DNA from: Ursus arctos
Taxonomy: Eukaryota; Chordata; Mammalia; Carnivora; Ursidae
DNA length: 64,000 nucleotides
Direction of reading: 5' to 3'
Assembly (NCBI RefSeq): GCF_023065955.2
Contig: NW_026622919.1
Location: forward strand, 5,468,501 to 5,532,500
Within the stretch, counting starts at the first letter, position 1. Each line of letters begins with the position of its first letter. Below the pieces are notes generated by a model. That model was not told the origin of the DNA, searched no databases, and worked only from the letters and a program-made list of their open reading frames with translations. A program made the translations under genes and the position numbers. Positions 22,166 through 54,932 of this stretch are shown one piece after another.

Positions 22166-23343
22166 AAAAAAATGTGAATCAGGTCACAAAACCCCACTGA
22201 AAATCGATTAAAGACTTCCTATTATAAATTCCTATTAAAATTGAAAGTCTGTGTCGGCTCACAGTGCCACATGGGGTCTGCACCTGGCCTACCTCTCGGC
22301 TCTCACGTTTGCTATCACACTTCCTCCAGCTGACCCTCACCCTCAGGCCCTGCACACTTGCTTTCCTCAGACTTGAGCAGTCTTCCCCAGACCTTCACAT
22401 AACTGGTTCTCTTTCCCTGTTTAGGTCCCAGTTCATCCTCCCCCTCTTCAGCAAGGCCTTCCCTGTCCACCCTACCTAAATCAGCATTCTCCACCACCCC
22501 CAGTCCCTCTATCCCCTCAGCTTGATTTATTTTCTTCATTTAATTTACTAAGTAATAGAATTTCAAAAACTGTGATTTGTTTACTTGTTTAATGCCTCTG
22601 TCTCCCACTAGATTATCAGCTCCATGAGGGCATTATTAATTAATTAGTAATTAATTAATCAGTAGCAGTGCCTTGTCCTGATATATTAAGAGTCTGGGGC
22701 AAAAGGAAAAATCAATAATAATGATCTTGTCTGTATTAATCTTGATTACTGCTCCCATAAATTATATCAGAGGTGAGTGCACTTACCTTACCCTATTCCC
22801 AGTACTGTTACTAAAAACTGATGCAATAAATAACAGCATGAAGTGCATAGTTTTAAAAAACAGGGGATTAGTATGTTGTTTGAAGTTAGAAGGGTATATT
22901 AGGGAGAGATAAAGGAGATGGTTTAGTGTGCTCTATCTTCATTACAGTGGTATGAAGTCAAAAGGTAACTAAAACGAACAAATCAAGAGCTAGCAAGTAT
23001 TCTAGGTAGCGATTTTTTCGAAATCAGAGTTAAAAAAACACAACAGGTTAAAAGTGGCTGCCTCTGAGAATGGGGAGCTTTTGCTTTTCACTACAAATTC
23101 TCCGACATTAGGTTTCCTAAACAAAGATATCTATTACTTTGATGACGACGGTGGTAACTGTGAAAGCAGAAAAGTCTGGATCCCAAGACCTCTCAACCGC
23201 CAGCTCGGTCACATTCTGGTCCACACCCACCCATACAAGGGGAGGAGGGCCCCAGTCCCACACCCAGCTCCCGGAAGCCAACGCTTCTGGCAGCAAGGAT
23301 GCCATTATCTTAACAAAAGATAACTGGAGGCCTCCTCCCAGGG

Positions 23344-23356
23344 CGACTTTTGTCCT
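23344..23356 (-). promoter_or_regulatory. Candidate PPAR response element (DR1)
   Basis: CGACTTTTGTCCT. On the minus strand this is AGGACA-A-AAGTCG, a direct repeat with one-base spacing. It differs at two of 13 bases from the rodent ACOX1 element TGACCTTTGTCCT, which lies at about -570, and it sits 0.68 kb upstream of the ACOX1 ATG. The second half-site is weak. Confidence 0.45.
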
Positions 23357-23379
23357 CCAATCTGGGAGGGTGTGGGGAA

Positions 23380-44297
<20,918 letters not shown>

Positions 44298-47200
44298 AGG
44301 GTCATGGTGACAAGGTTCATCCGCTCCAGAAAGCAGCTGACTCAGCACCCCTCGCACTTGTCACACAGATCTGCTCGGAACCTTTACCAAACTCAGAGAG
44401 CTGTAGAGCAAATGATAAATTGAGCCCTTTCCTCTTTCTATAAATGAAGAAAAAAAAAATGAACAGATTTCAGAGATTAAATGAAAAAAACAGATGTGTT
44501 TTAAGTGCAATTAACACTGCCGGAGACCTGCCAGGCATCAGAAGGAGCTTTACGAGCTGCAGCGTGACTTCCATCCATAGTGCTGCTGACCCCAGTAGGC
44601 CAGGACTTTGGATAACTCGTAGAATTTAACTACTGAGTAGTTAATTATTTTCACCTCTTAATTGCTAATCACTGGATATATAAGTGTTTTTAAGCAAAGG
44701 TATTTTTTAAGGGGGTTTCGTAAAGCCCTTCCCACCTTTTCTGCTAAATGTTCTACCACTCCTGCCACGGGCCCTGGCTAAGAAGCAGGACTCAAGAGAA
44801 GGGATTCGGGGAAAGGAACAAATCAGGAAACTTAGCTGAGTGAAATGTGTGTCTGACACAGTGACACGACTTCCGCCTGTTTGCCCCTCTTGGCCGACCA
44901 AATAGTTGTTTCCACCTAACTGTTCACAGTAGCACCTTCCCGGCAGGAGTTCTTCAGCACAGGCCTAGCCCAGGCTCACTATCCCGTGTCATTAGGAATT
45001 AATCTTCCTTTCGAAGGATCCCTAAATCATCGGTGCGGTAACACAACAACTCAGTCCCAAACTTCTTGGGAAAGGGCAAGAAGCAAAATTATCTCTGCAT
45101 TTGACTTTTGGCCACTGACGGCACCTCCATCAATGATAATTCATCTCTCTCCCCCTCTCCCTGTCCTGAAAGAGATGCTAAGAAAGGAGAAGGGGTCACA
45201 GTTCCTTCGTAGTAGAATTGAGTATAGGGAGAGCTCTTAGTTCGGTTACTGTGACTGTGGTGGCCCTACCCACTGGATATTCTGGAACAATCCAGATTTT
45301 CTGTATTCTGCCATTTGTCATAAGCCGTTAACAATGCTTGGAGGTCACAGTGTCTGGCAGTACAAAGATAGAAGCATCACTCACGCCACCTCTTCTGCCC
45401 AGGAGTACCCCAGGAAACTCTTTTGACAAACCATGTCTTCTGGTTTTTGGATATAAATCATAGAATCAATATAATCATCGAAACTGTGACGAATGGATAA
45501 ATGCAAGTTCCATAGACTTATTATTGTACATTGGCTTTATTTTCAGTCTGTTTCTAAGAGCTTGATCTGAATTGTGACATTGTCCTTTGAGCTGAACCTA
45601 ATTTACACAATCATTCTACATTTAAAGGTTAAACACGTACTTCCTAATGACGTTTTTTCTTAAAATCTATGTAAAACAGCATCACTTGATTTTTTTTTTT
45701 TCTTTTTAACCTGTTAACTGTATCTGTGACATCTGTCTCATGAAACCAATTCTAGAATCAGTCTTGAGAATGTAGTCTAATTCAAGGGAAGTGTTATTCC
45801 TACCTTGGGACCCAACGTAAAGTCTATCCCACTGAAACCAGTTATATGAGACTTTCCTGGCCAGCAGAAGTACTGTCTGTTGACACAAGCCTTAACCCTT
45901 CCCCCAAGAGAGGAACTTGCTTTAAGCTTGATGTTAACAAGCACTCTGTTAATTTCTTCAGGATATATCTTGACAGTAATTCAGATTCTTGGAAATAACA
46001 GAGTAAATTGCTTAATATTGACCTGTTAAATGTAGAATTGCTTCAGAATTAGTGGTTAAATACCTTATTCACAGATGACCATCTGTAATTGGGATCTGAG
46101 CGGGTTTGAACTAACACCCACCTAATCCAACAGCATAGATCTGGGATCTCTCCAGGCAGGTTTGAGCAAGTTGTAGACACTATAGAGCCCCCTTCAGTCC
46201 AGCGCCTTGAGTATTATTTACAAGTGAATTATCTGATATTTGATACTTTTTTATTAACATTGGGATTTTTGTCTTGTACTTTATTCACTGTAACCTAGAA
46301 ATCCAGTAAAACCGCCCTAATTTGTAATATCACGAGGAAAAGAGAATGCCACATAATTAAACATGAGTTTAAGTCACGAAGAATCTTAAGGTCCAGGTTT
46401 ATGAGGTTATCAGGTGCAGGTAACACTAAGAACAAGACAAAGCGCGCTCTCCCCAGCGGAGAAACGCATACTTGTCTCAGCGCTCAGAGCTGCAGATCCA
46501 GTTTGCTCTCCCGAAGAAGCCAGGTCTCTGCTACAGATAAGGTTGGTTCTTTTGCGAGCCGTTTTCACAAGTACAAAGATAAATTTCAACCTACTATTCT
46601 CTAAAATGAGAAGTGCTAAGAGAATTAATGATAGAAGCCTTTTTTTCCCTAAATACTATGAACCAAACTCAAAATTGGAATTTTGAGGCTTAATACAATT
46701 TTGCTATTTGTAGTGGATGAAGTTTGAGTCTTCCTGAAGTGTCCGGAGCTCTACTTTGTGCTCTACTAGTTATATAAAGAGGACTATTTCAGTGTTTGAA
46801 CATTAGTGGCCTCAAAGCACAGTTGGTTCCAAAGCCTTTGGGGCCTTCATATTCTTGGCTTAAGAACATAGCAGTGCTAAGTATCAGCTTATCTTCAGAA
46901 CATTGACTTAATTGCTACATTAACTATATTCACATGCCTTCGGAGAACACCATGTGTGTGATTTCAGATTTCATAGACCTGGAGGCATTTTATAGATCCT
47001 AAACATGCTAGGTCTTAATTCTTGGGTTTTCTTCAGTGCAGGGCTTTGGTTGGACAAGCATGACCAGTTCAAATTCATGGGGAACAGAAATTGTTTAGAT
47101 GGCTGTGACTCTCCATCCCTCTCGCCCTTCTGAGCCCCTTCCGTCTTATTAGGAAGGAAGAGATGAGGTGCAGGTGTGCACACCTGCTAATCTTTATAAA

Positions 47201-47605
47201 TGTGGTAGGTGTGCTCGGGATCATAGGTTGCCTTCAAGCAGGACATGGGTGGTTCTACCTGAGACCAAGAGTCTCTTATTGATTCTCCTTACTCAGATAA
47301 AGATTTTGATCATTTTCATGAAATAATTGCAAAGGTCATTTCAGCTACGTATTTACTACTCTGTTCTTGGAGGATTCGACCAAGTCACACTGTAAATGAC
47401 TGAAATGACTTTTTTTTTTAAATACCAATAGACTTTTGCTCTTAGCTATACACACTAAATTCTCACTACCTATTCCTGTGCTCCATGATGGTAAACAGAA
47501 ACATGAGGAATCCTTAGAGTTACCAGGTGTTAGCTGTTGCAGACCTGCAAATTCCTAGGTTCCAAGGGTTTTTTGTTCCGTTTTTATTTTGCTTCAAATT
47601 TATTT

Positions 47606-47787
47606 GGGCCACTGGTACCTGCATGGCTCAGTTGGCTAAGGGTTTGCCTTCGCCTCAGGTCATGATCCTGGGGTCCTTGGATCGTGCCCCAAGTCAGGCA
47701 CCCTGCTCAACCGGAAGTCTGCTTCTCCCTCTAACCCTCCTCCCTGCTTGTACTCTCTCTCTCTCTCAAATGAGTAAGTTTTAAAAT
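47606..47787 (+). mobile_element. Can-SINE within the ACOX1 3'UTR
   Basis: Diverged head 'tacctgcatggctcagttgg', CT-rich tail. Imperfect flanks 'atttatttgggcc' / 'atttaactgggcc'. Confidence 0.85.
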
Positions 47788-48281
47788 AAATACATTTAAC
47801 TGGGCCATTGATTATCTTAGGAAGATCATGAAAAATTGAGGAGTGATTATAAGAATTCTGAACCAAAATAGGTGGTTTTGCCACAATACTGTTGACTGGG
47901 TCATGGTTTCGGTAGCAAACATATAACCTTCCACATAATGTTCAGACTGCTGACTACTTTGTAAAACACCATTTTATTTCCAATTGCTGTAGATTCAAGG
48001 AAATTACTTGTATTCTTCAGAGTGTATAATTCCTTGCTACCTTTTCCTTTTTACTGTTAGGGTTTGCGTTTGGTTCCCACCCCACAAGATGCATTTAGCA
48101 TGTATTGTTACCCATCCCTGGCTGGACCTGTCAGTGGAAGTGTGAGTACCGAGGAGGTGCACGGGTCCAGAACTTCTGAACCATGATTGGACATCTGTGA
48201 CCCGCCAGCCCTGCTTGGCTTGGGCTGCGAGTTAGCCAAACCATTACCCCCTTTTTCCTTTGTAAAATTGAAAAAATCCTT

Positions 48282-48287
48282 AATAAA
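48282..48287 (+). terminator. ACOX1: Poly(A) signal of ACOX1
   Basis: AATAAA followed by a GT-containing stretch. It is the last clear signal before the FBF1 promoter region. Confidence 0.65.
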
Positions 48288-48395
48288 ACCTGTGGTTAAC
48301 AACGTGTTACGTGCCTTTATTGGGTGGCAGTGTCGGATTCCATTCTGGCTCTGCAGCTTTGATTTTCCTTTCTTTTTTTTCATTTCTTTTCTTTC

Positions 48396-48555
48396 ATTAT
48401 TTGTTTGAGAGAGAGCATAAGCAGGGGGTGGGGGTAGAGGGAAAGAAGCCGACCCCGCTGAGCAGGAAGCCCATGATGCAGAACTTGATCTGAGGACCCT
48501 GGGATCATAACCTGAACCGAAGGCAGATGCGTAACCGACTGAGCCACCCAGACGT
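48396..48555 (-). mobile_element. Can-SINE between ACOX1 and FBF1
   Basis: 'cattatttgtttgagagaga' to 'gagccacccagacg'. Confidence 0.85.
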
Positions 48556-48850
48556 AGCAGCTTTGATTTCCCCAATTGAGCCGGTAGGTCACGGCCACTT
48601 CCTTAAGCTTTGGAGTGTAGGACACATACATAATGTTCACGGTTTCACACGTCAATTTAATACATTTCTCATGCCCCGCCACCTGGCCACGAGTCAGCGC
48701 TCAGAGGAATTCCTGGAACCCAAGTCCCGGCAGTCCCCGGGGAGGGCGAGAGGAAGAAGCCCAACGGCCTCGGAGCCGGCCGCCCTCCTCCGCGTGGAGG
48801 CAGCTCCTAGCAACGCGCCAGCCGCGAACAGAGGTTAACGGCCACGGCGC

Positions 48851-48870
48851 GGTACTCTGGGAAATGTAGC
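48851..48870 (-). promoter_or_regulatory. ZNF143/THAP11-type (SBS) motif, minus strand
   Basis: Minus-strand GCTACATTTCCCAGAGTACC, close to the consensus ACTACAATTCCCAGCATGC. Fifty-one bases separate it from the second motif. Confidence 0.6.
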
Positions 48871-48921
48871 TTATCTCGGCGTTCCCTGTTCTCTTGATTC
48901 TGGTCAATGACCGGACCGAGG

Positions 48922-48940
48922 ACTACAACTCCCAGCATGC
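48922..48940 (+). promoter_or_regulatory. ZNF143/THAP11-type (SBS) motif, plus strand
   Basis: ACTACAACTCCCAGCATGC followed by CTCG, an almost exact copy of the long SBS consensus that marks many housekeeping promoters. Confidence 0.8.
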
Positions 48941-49200
48941 CTCGCGCCACGGCTTTCTTTCGAACTCCGAGCGACTGAGAGATTGGTGTCCGCGGGGCTC
49001 CGGCGCGGGAGGTCAGAGCGAGTTGGGCTCGAGTGGGGTCCCGACCAGCATCTATGGCTAGTGGCTGCGCCTCCGCGGGGAATGGCGCGTAACCCGGGAG
49101 ATTTCAGGGGCTGGGAGGAGAGGAGGCCGCGCTCGGGGTTGAGCGGGGATGGGCGCGCGGAGCGGGTGACGCAGGGAGGGCCGCGGAGTCTCCAGACCTA

Positions 49201-50097
49201 GGGGGTGACCGGAAGGGCCCTTGCTAAGGATTTTTCAATGCCTGGCACGGAGTTGGCGGAGCAGATACGATGACGCGGTGGTACTCTGTGGCACTTCTAG
49301 CCGTTGCAAACTTCTCAGAGATTCCCTGGTCTGGGAGGCTAGGACGAAATCCCTAGGAGATGGCAGAAGCTCTCGGATGTGATATGAGACAAAACGTGTT
49401 TGGACTTGTAGGTCGTGCAAATTGCCATTACAAAGAAAGAGAAACACAAACATTCAGAGTGGCCCCTGTGAATAATCCCAGATGAATTTTGCATTCTGTT
49501 AACAGGACCTGCAACACCGACAAATAGAGATGACCCCCTCTGACTCCTTTCTTCCAAGGCATGGGAAGGTCGGTCTTGGTAATGCTCAGGAGGGGTAATG
49601 CTCAGAGAGTGACAATCTGAGTCAAACACTTCGCTGTTAATGGATTAAATCAGATTTACAGTTAGCGTGAAGGGAAAAATTTCCACCGTTGGTGAAAATA
49701 GTTTCAAAGAGTAAAACCAGTGCTCACATCGACTCCTTGTGCTGAATGCACAAATGTAGTCATGGGTGTTGCCTGGGAATGCTTATTGGCCATAGTGCCA
49801 GGCACCCACCTCCTTTCTGAGATGGGTACCTACCATCTCTTGCATCCTCTTTCAGGAGAAGAGATGAGGACCACTGCACTTTGTGTGAGTCATCTCCAGG
49901 CCTCAGAAAGCTCCTTAAGTCACCCAGAGCACTTTGCTTCTCATCTAAGTAGCTCTCCCTATAAGGAATTTTTAATTTATGGAACTAGATTTTAACCTCT
50001 TGAATGGGTAAAGTGAGAGAAACCTTGATGGGCCTTGGACCCAAGCACTGTGAAAGCTACATCATTTTTAAGCAACCACTTGAATTTTCCTCATTAG
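49201..50097 (+). other. FBF1: FBF1 5' intron or leader region
   Basis: Unique-looking sequence with no recognised exon or repeat. A 91-codon ORF at 49720-49995 resembles no family I know and is probably chance. Confidence 0.5.
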
Positions 50098-50183
50098 GGA
50101 GGATGAGCCTGATGTGGGCAGAATTCAAATGAGCCGGACAGCGCTGTGAACCAGCTACAGGCAGCTCCCAGAGCCTTGAGATG
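50098..50183 (+). other. FBF1: Candidate FBF1 exon whose last three bases are the start codon
   Basis: The acceptor 'tgaattttcctcattag' and the donor GTAGGC bracket 86 bases that end in ATG (50181-50183). Joined to the next exon this gives ATG|GCA CCA AAA, the expected M-A-P-K start. An in-frame TGA lies upstream in the same exon, and no other ATG intervenes in that frame. Confidence 0.5.
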
Positions 50184-53100
50184 GTAGGCAGAATGCAGAC
50201 TCTTACCCCTGCTTCCACCCCCCAGATCTTGACTGCCTGGAGAACTTTAGGGTTTGGGTGACAAGGACCAGGATATGGTCCCCAGAGACCAGGTAGAATT
50301 GAGACCAAACTTATTAAGAGATGAGCAAGCCTTCTGAGCCTCTGGATGGCCAGCCAGAAGCATTTTTAAGTGTCCCTTGTTGGTGTTGAGAAGTCAAGGA
50401 CGCAGAAGAGGGGAAAACCTTCCCAGTCGTGTTATATCCTGCCTGGGAGGGTTCACATGTGGCATCGGAAATCAGGGAAAAGGAGAGACTTCTGCCCACC
50501 GAATGGCACCCACAGTGGTGTCCATTGCTGGTTAGTGGCGGCTGCTTCCATGCTCTGAATGAGTCTATTCTCAGAAACCCTGGGAAAGTATAAAGAGCTT
50601 CTGTCTCTAAATGCCATTGCTGCTCCTTTTCCTCTGGTGACTTGGCAAAAGGCAAAACAATTTATTCTGTATTCTTGGTTTCAGCCACGTTCACTGTTTT
50701 GATTTTGTTAATGTGATTTGTTTTTCCAATGGTAGGCACCAAAAACCAAGAAGGGATTGAAAGGTAAGTGGAAAAATAGAACATCACCCTTAAGGCAAAA
50801 ATAATTCCCCACCTTTCATCCAAAAATAACATAGACGTGTCTGTATCTAAATGTTCTTGACATGAGTCTTGCCGGTTTCCCCATAATTGCACAGGAAAGC
50901 ATTGGTCTTTATGGGGGACTCCCTGTGGTGCCTATTGGCCCTCAGAGTAATCCAGAAATAAATGGACAGGGGTGGGGCTTGGGGAAAAAAGTCCTTCCTG
51001 TCGAGCTCTGTATTGGAAAGTATACAGTTGGCATTAAGGGCGGTAAAGGCACTTCAGCTGGGTACAAGAACTAGTTCAGTACGTGTACGTTGGGTTTCCC
51101 CCCACATACCCCCTCGGAAAGTGGCCAAGGGGGTGTGCCCCCAGACCAGTGCTGGGGGAGGGGGAGATCTCAGACGGAAGCGCACGAGGAAGCTGTTGGC
51201 GTGAAAGAGGCTTATGTGTGCCTAGAAATCTTGGACGCTTTTCCCAAAGAGGCACACGGGGCTTTATTCAGAGTCTGTTGGCCAGTGTGTCCTGTAGAAT
51301 GCAGGCTCTCCTGAAAATGCTCGCCATCATCCTTTGAGGGAGTTCTTTTCGATTTCCACCCTGGGGTCCTTCAACAAGGCATTGTGATCTGTTGTCAGAG
51401 AGTTAGGAAACATCTCGTGGCCGTTGAAGAGAGAGCTGGGTCCCCGGCCCCAGCATCTGAGCCCTCTGGTGGTGAAGAGTCTGGAATTGGGACGAGGTCT
51501 CAAGACGTGAGGCTTCTTAAGGACATCGTTTTCTCCTGAAGTCTTGACCATTCCTTTTCTATTTGTTCTAGGCTCCATTGATGATGTCCTTGGTGACCTC
51601 TTAGGGGATGACAGTAAGTGCCCCTTTTGCAGAACCCCCTGTTTTTAGCTTGTTCTTTTTTTTTTTTTTAAGATTTATCTATTTGAGAGCGAGAGAGTGG
51701 GGGGGAGGGTAGCAGAGGGAGAGGAAGAGAGAGAATCCCAAGCAGACCCCCCACACACACACTGAGCGCGGAGCCTGCGGCAGGGCTCTATCTCATGACC
51801 CCAAGATCATGACCTGAACGGAAATCAAGGGTCGAACGCTTCACCAACTGAGCCACCCAGGCGCCCCTCTTTTTTTTTTTTTTTTTAATTGAAATCTTAT
51901 TCACAGAAAATTCACTCTTTTCAAGTGTACAATTCACTGGCTTTTAGTGTGTTCCCAAAGTTACGTAATTATCACCACAATCTAACTCCAGAACACTTTC
52001 ATAAAGAAACTCCACGTCCATTAGCAGTCACTCCTACTCTCCCTTCCCCCCAACCCTACACAGCCACTTACTCACTTTCCTTCCCTGTGGGTTTGCCTGT
52101 TCCAGACCTGTTGTATAAAATGGAATCACATCGTGCTTGCCTTTTGCATCTGGCTTTGTTCGCCCACACTGAGCCGTTCCCGTTTGCAGTCCTCCCTATG
52201 GCTGGACGGTGTTCCAGTGTGTGGATGGACCGTGTTTTGCTGGTCCACCCATCGTGGGTGGTGGACACCACGTTGGGGCGGGGCTAGGATGAATGATGCG
52301 CTTAGGAACACCCAGGTACACGTTTTTGTGTGGCCGTATGTTTTCAGTTCTTTGGGGGCGTATCCTAAGGAAGGGAACTGCTTACATGGTAACTGTGTTT
52401 AACTCGTCGAGGCACCACCAGACTGTTTCCCACGGCAGCCGCGCCATTTTGCATTCCCGCCAGCAGCATGTGAGGGTTCTAGTTTCTCCACATCCCTGCG
52501 AACACTTGCTAATTTTCTGTCTTTTTGGTTATGCTCATCTTAGCCCTATACAGTTGCATCTCATTGTGCGGGTTTTTTTTTTTTTCATCTTTTTAAATTT
52601 AAATTCAATGAATTAACAGAGTATTTTTCACGTAGAGGTGGAGTTGAGTGACTCATCAGTCTTATGTAACACCCAGTGCTCATTCCATCACACGCTCCTC
52701 TTAATGCCCGTTACCCTGTTACCCCTTCCCCCCACCCCCCTCCCCTCTCATGGTGTTGGTATTTATTTATTTGACAGAGAGGCAGTGAGAGAGGGAACAC
52801 CAGCAGGGGAAGTGGGAGAGGGAGAACCAGGCTTCCCGCCGAGCAGGGAGCCTGATGCGGGGCTCGATGCCAGAACGCTGGGATCATGACCCGAGCCGAA
52901 GGCAGACGCTTAACGACTGCGCCACCCAGGCGCCCCTCTCATGGTGGTTTTAACGTGCATTTCCCTAATGACTAATGACATTGAGCATCTTTTTCATGGG
53001 TTTATTGGCCATTTGTGTATCTTCTTTGGAGAAAGGTCTCTTCGGATCCTTTTTTTAAATTGGGTTGTCTTTTTACGATTGAGTTGTAAGAGTTTCTTAT

Positions 53101-54896
53101 ATATTCCGGATATCGTGTGTGCCCACCTCTGCCGTCTTGAAAAGCAGGGCTTCAGGGGCCATGGAGAGCTCACTGAGGGCAGCCAGGCTGAGGCTCCCCC
53201 GACCTGGCCCAGAAGAACCCACGGAGCCCAAGCCTTGTGTTCCAGCCGAGAGCTCTGGGGGGTGGAAGTGCATCGTTCTTCCTGTGCTTTATGGGGTGCA
53301 GTGGGGTTGGGCTCTTCATTTGGCCTCAGTTGGCATTTAGGGTGAACTTCCTGGGAGAAGGTTTTTCTGGGAGTGCTTGGTGGGGAACTTCCAGTCTTTT
53401 TCATCTGACTCCAGTTCACCTGCCAAATGGTATCATTTCTGTTCTCTTTTTTTCCAGTGACACTACCTGAAGAGCCTGTTAAACTAGCTTCGAGTGCCCG
53501 AGACGCCACAGCTGTTGCCCAGGCGCTGCCTTCTTCCAGGGCTAGAACGAAGTGAGAGCGGGACTGGCCTGCGTGACTGTCACCCCTTCAGTCCAGATGC
53601 TGTTGCCTCCTCACCCTCCTGCTTTTCTCCCACTTGTTGTGCACCCCGCTGCTGCTGTCCCTTACTCCTCCCTTTCCTCCCTTCCCTCCTTTAAAGGACC
53701 CTGAGGAGTGGGAGGCTAACTGACCGGGGTCGGGAGTCCTGGCTGCCAGTCCCGCCCATGACACTTACTGTGTGATCGTGGGTGATTCCTGAACCTCTGG
53801 GCCCTCAGTGTTCTCACCCCCAGAATAAGAGAATTGGCCTGGATCAGGGGCTTTCAGGTCGTTCTTCCAAAGTGCTCCTGACAATGGAGGGATAGGAGCG
53901 AGTTTTGTGAGCTGTCCACCCTCCACCTTCATCTTAGCCGACGCAGTTCTGTTTCTCTCCCTCTCTCTCTCTTTTTTTTTTTTTTTTTTTTTTTGAAGAT
54001 TTTATTTATTTGTCAGAGAGAGAGCACACACGGGGGAGCAGCAGGCAGGGGGAGAAGCAGGCTCCCTGCCAAGCAAGGAGCCCAATGTGGGACTCGATCC
54101 CAGGACCCTGGGATCATGACCTGAGCCGAAGGCAGATGTTTAACTGACTGAGCCACCCAGGAGCCCCTCCGTTTTTCTCTCTTATCTGTTGTTTTTAACT
54201 GTTGTTTTCCCATCTCGTGGCTTTTTTTTTTTTTTTTTTTTTTTGAAGTACAGTTGATACCCAGCGTGAAAATAGTCTCGAGCGTACCACATAGCGATCG
54301 GACAGGTCTATACGCTGTGCTCGTCACAGGTGTTTAACAGATTGGTTTTAAAGGGGCTGTACCGCTTTAGAAAAATGGAAAATCTCTGCATTCGGTGGCC
54401 TGTGAAATTTCTTTAAGCAACTCTGTCGCGTTCTCCTGGAGCAGCCCCCAGGTTCAGCGGGGCTCTCTGAGCCGCCTTCCTTTCTCAGAATCAGTCAGTA
54501 CCCTGGCGATGCAAGTGGGTGCTGATTGCACCTCTTTGCAGATCCCTCCTGGAAGACCGTGCCTTCAGCACCACGGCGGGCCTCCTGGGACCTGATGCCG
54601 AGGTGAGCCTGGCCCACGCTACTCCCCACCCTCTCTACTTATCCCCAGAAGCAATGAACTGGGGGTGACAGCTGGGAGGTTGCTCACACAAAGGTTTAGA
54701 AGTTTCTGCAAAGCCGGGGCGCCTGGGTGGCACATCGGTTAAAGCGTCTGCCTTCGGCTCAGGGCGTGATCCCGGCGTTATGGGATCGGGCCCCACATCA
54801 GGCTCCTCCGCTATGAGCCTGTTTCTTCCTCTCCCACTCCCCCTGCTTGTGTTCCCTCTCTCGCTGGCTGTCTCTATCTCTGTCAAATAAATAAAA

Positions 54897-54932
<36 letters not shown>

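Larger units (their letters stand above)
20800..22690 (+). repeat. LINE-2 3' region, broken by later insertions
   Basis: 'cagtcactcttgatgccttc', 'tgaatctatgcacttcactc', then after insertions 'aatcaggtcacaaaacccca', 'gaccttcacataactggttc' and 'tagattatcagctccatgag' follow the L2 3' consensus in order. Two Can-SINEs and a 700-bp unassigned repeat (about 21470-22165) interrupt it. Confidence 0.7.
44298..48305 (+). other. ACOX1: ACOX1 3'UTR
   Basis: About 4 kb from the stop codon to the AATAAA at 48282. Human ACOX1 mRNA likewise has a long 3'UTR. It is AT-rich, with no intervening gene, and contains one Can-SINE at 47606-47787. Confidence 0.75.
48690..49200 (+). promoter_or_regulatory. FBF1: FBF1 promoter, CpG-rich
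   Basis: CpG-rich segment between the ACOX1 poly(A) site (about 48.3 kb) and the first FBF1 exons. Two opposed ZNF143/THAP11-type motifs are present (48851-48870 and 48922-48940). No TATA box was seen. The noncoding first exon probably starts at about 48950-49030 but its donor cannot be chosen by eye. Confidence 0.65.
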
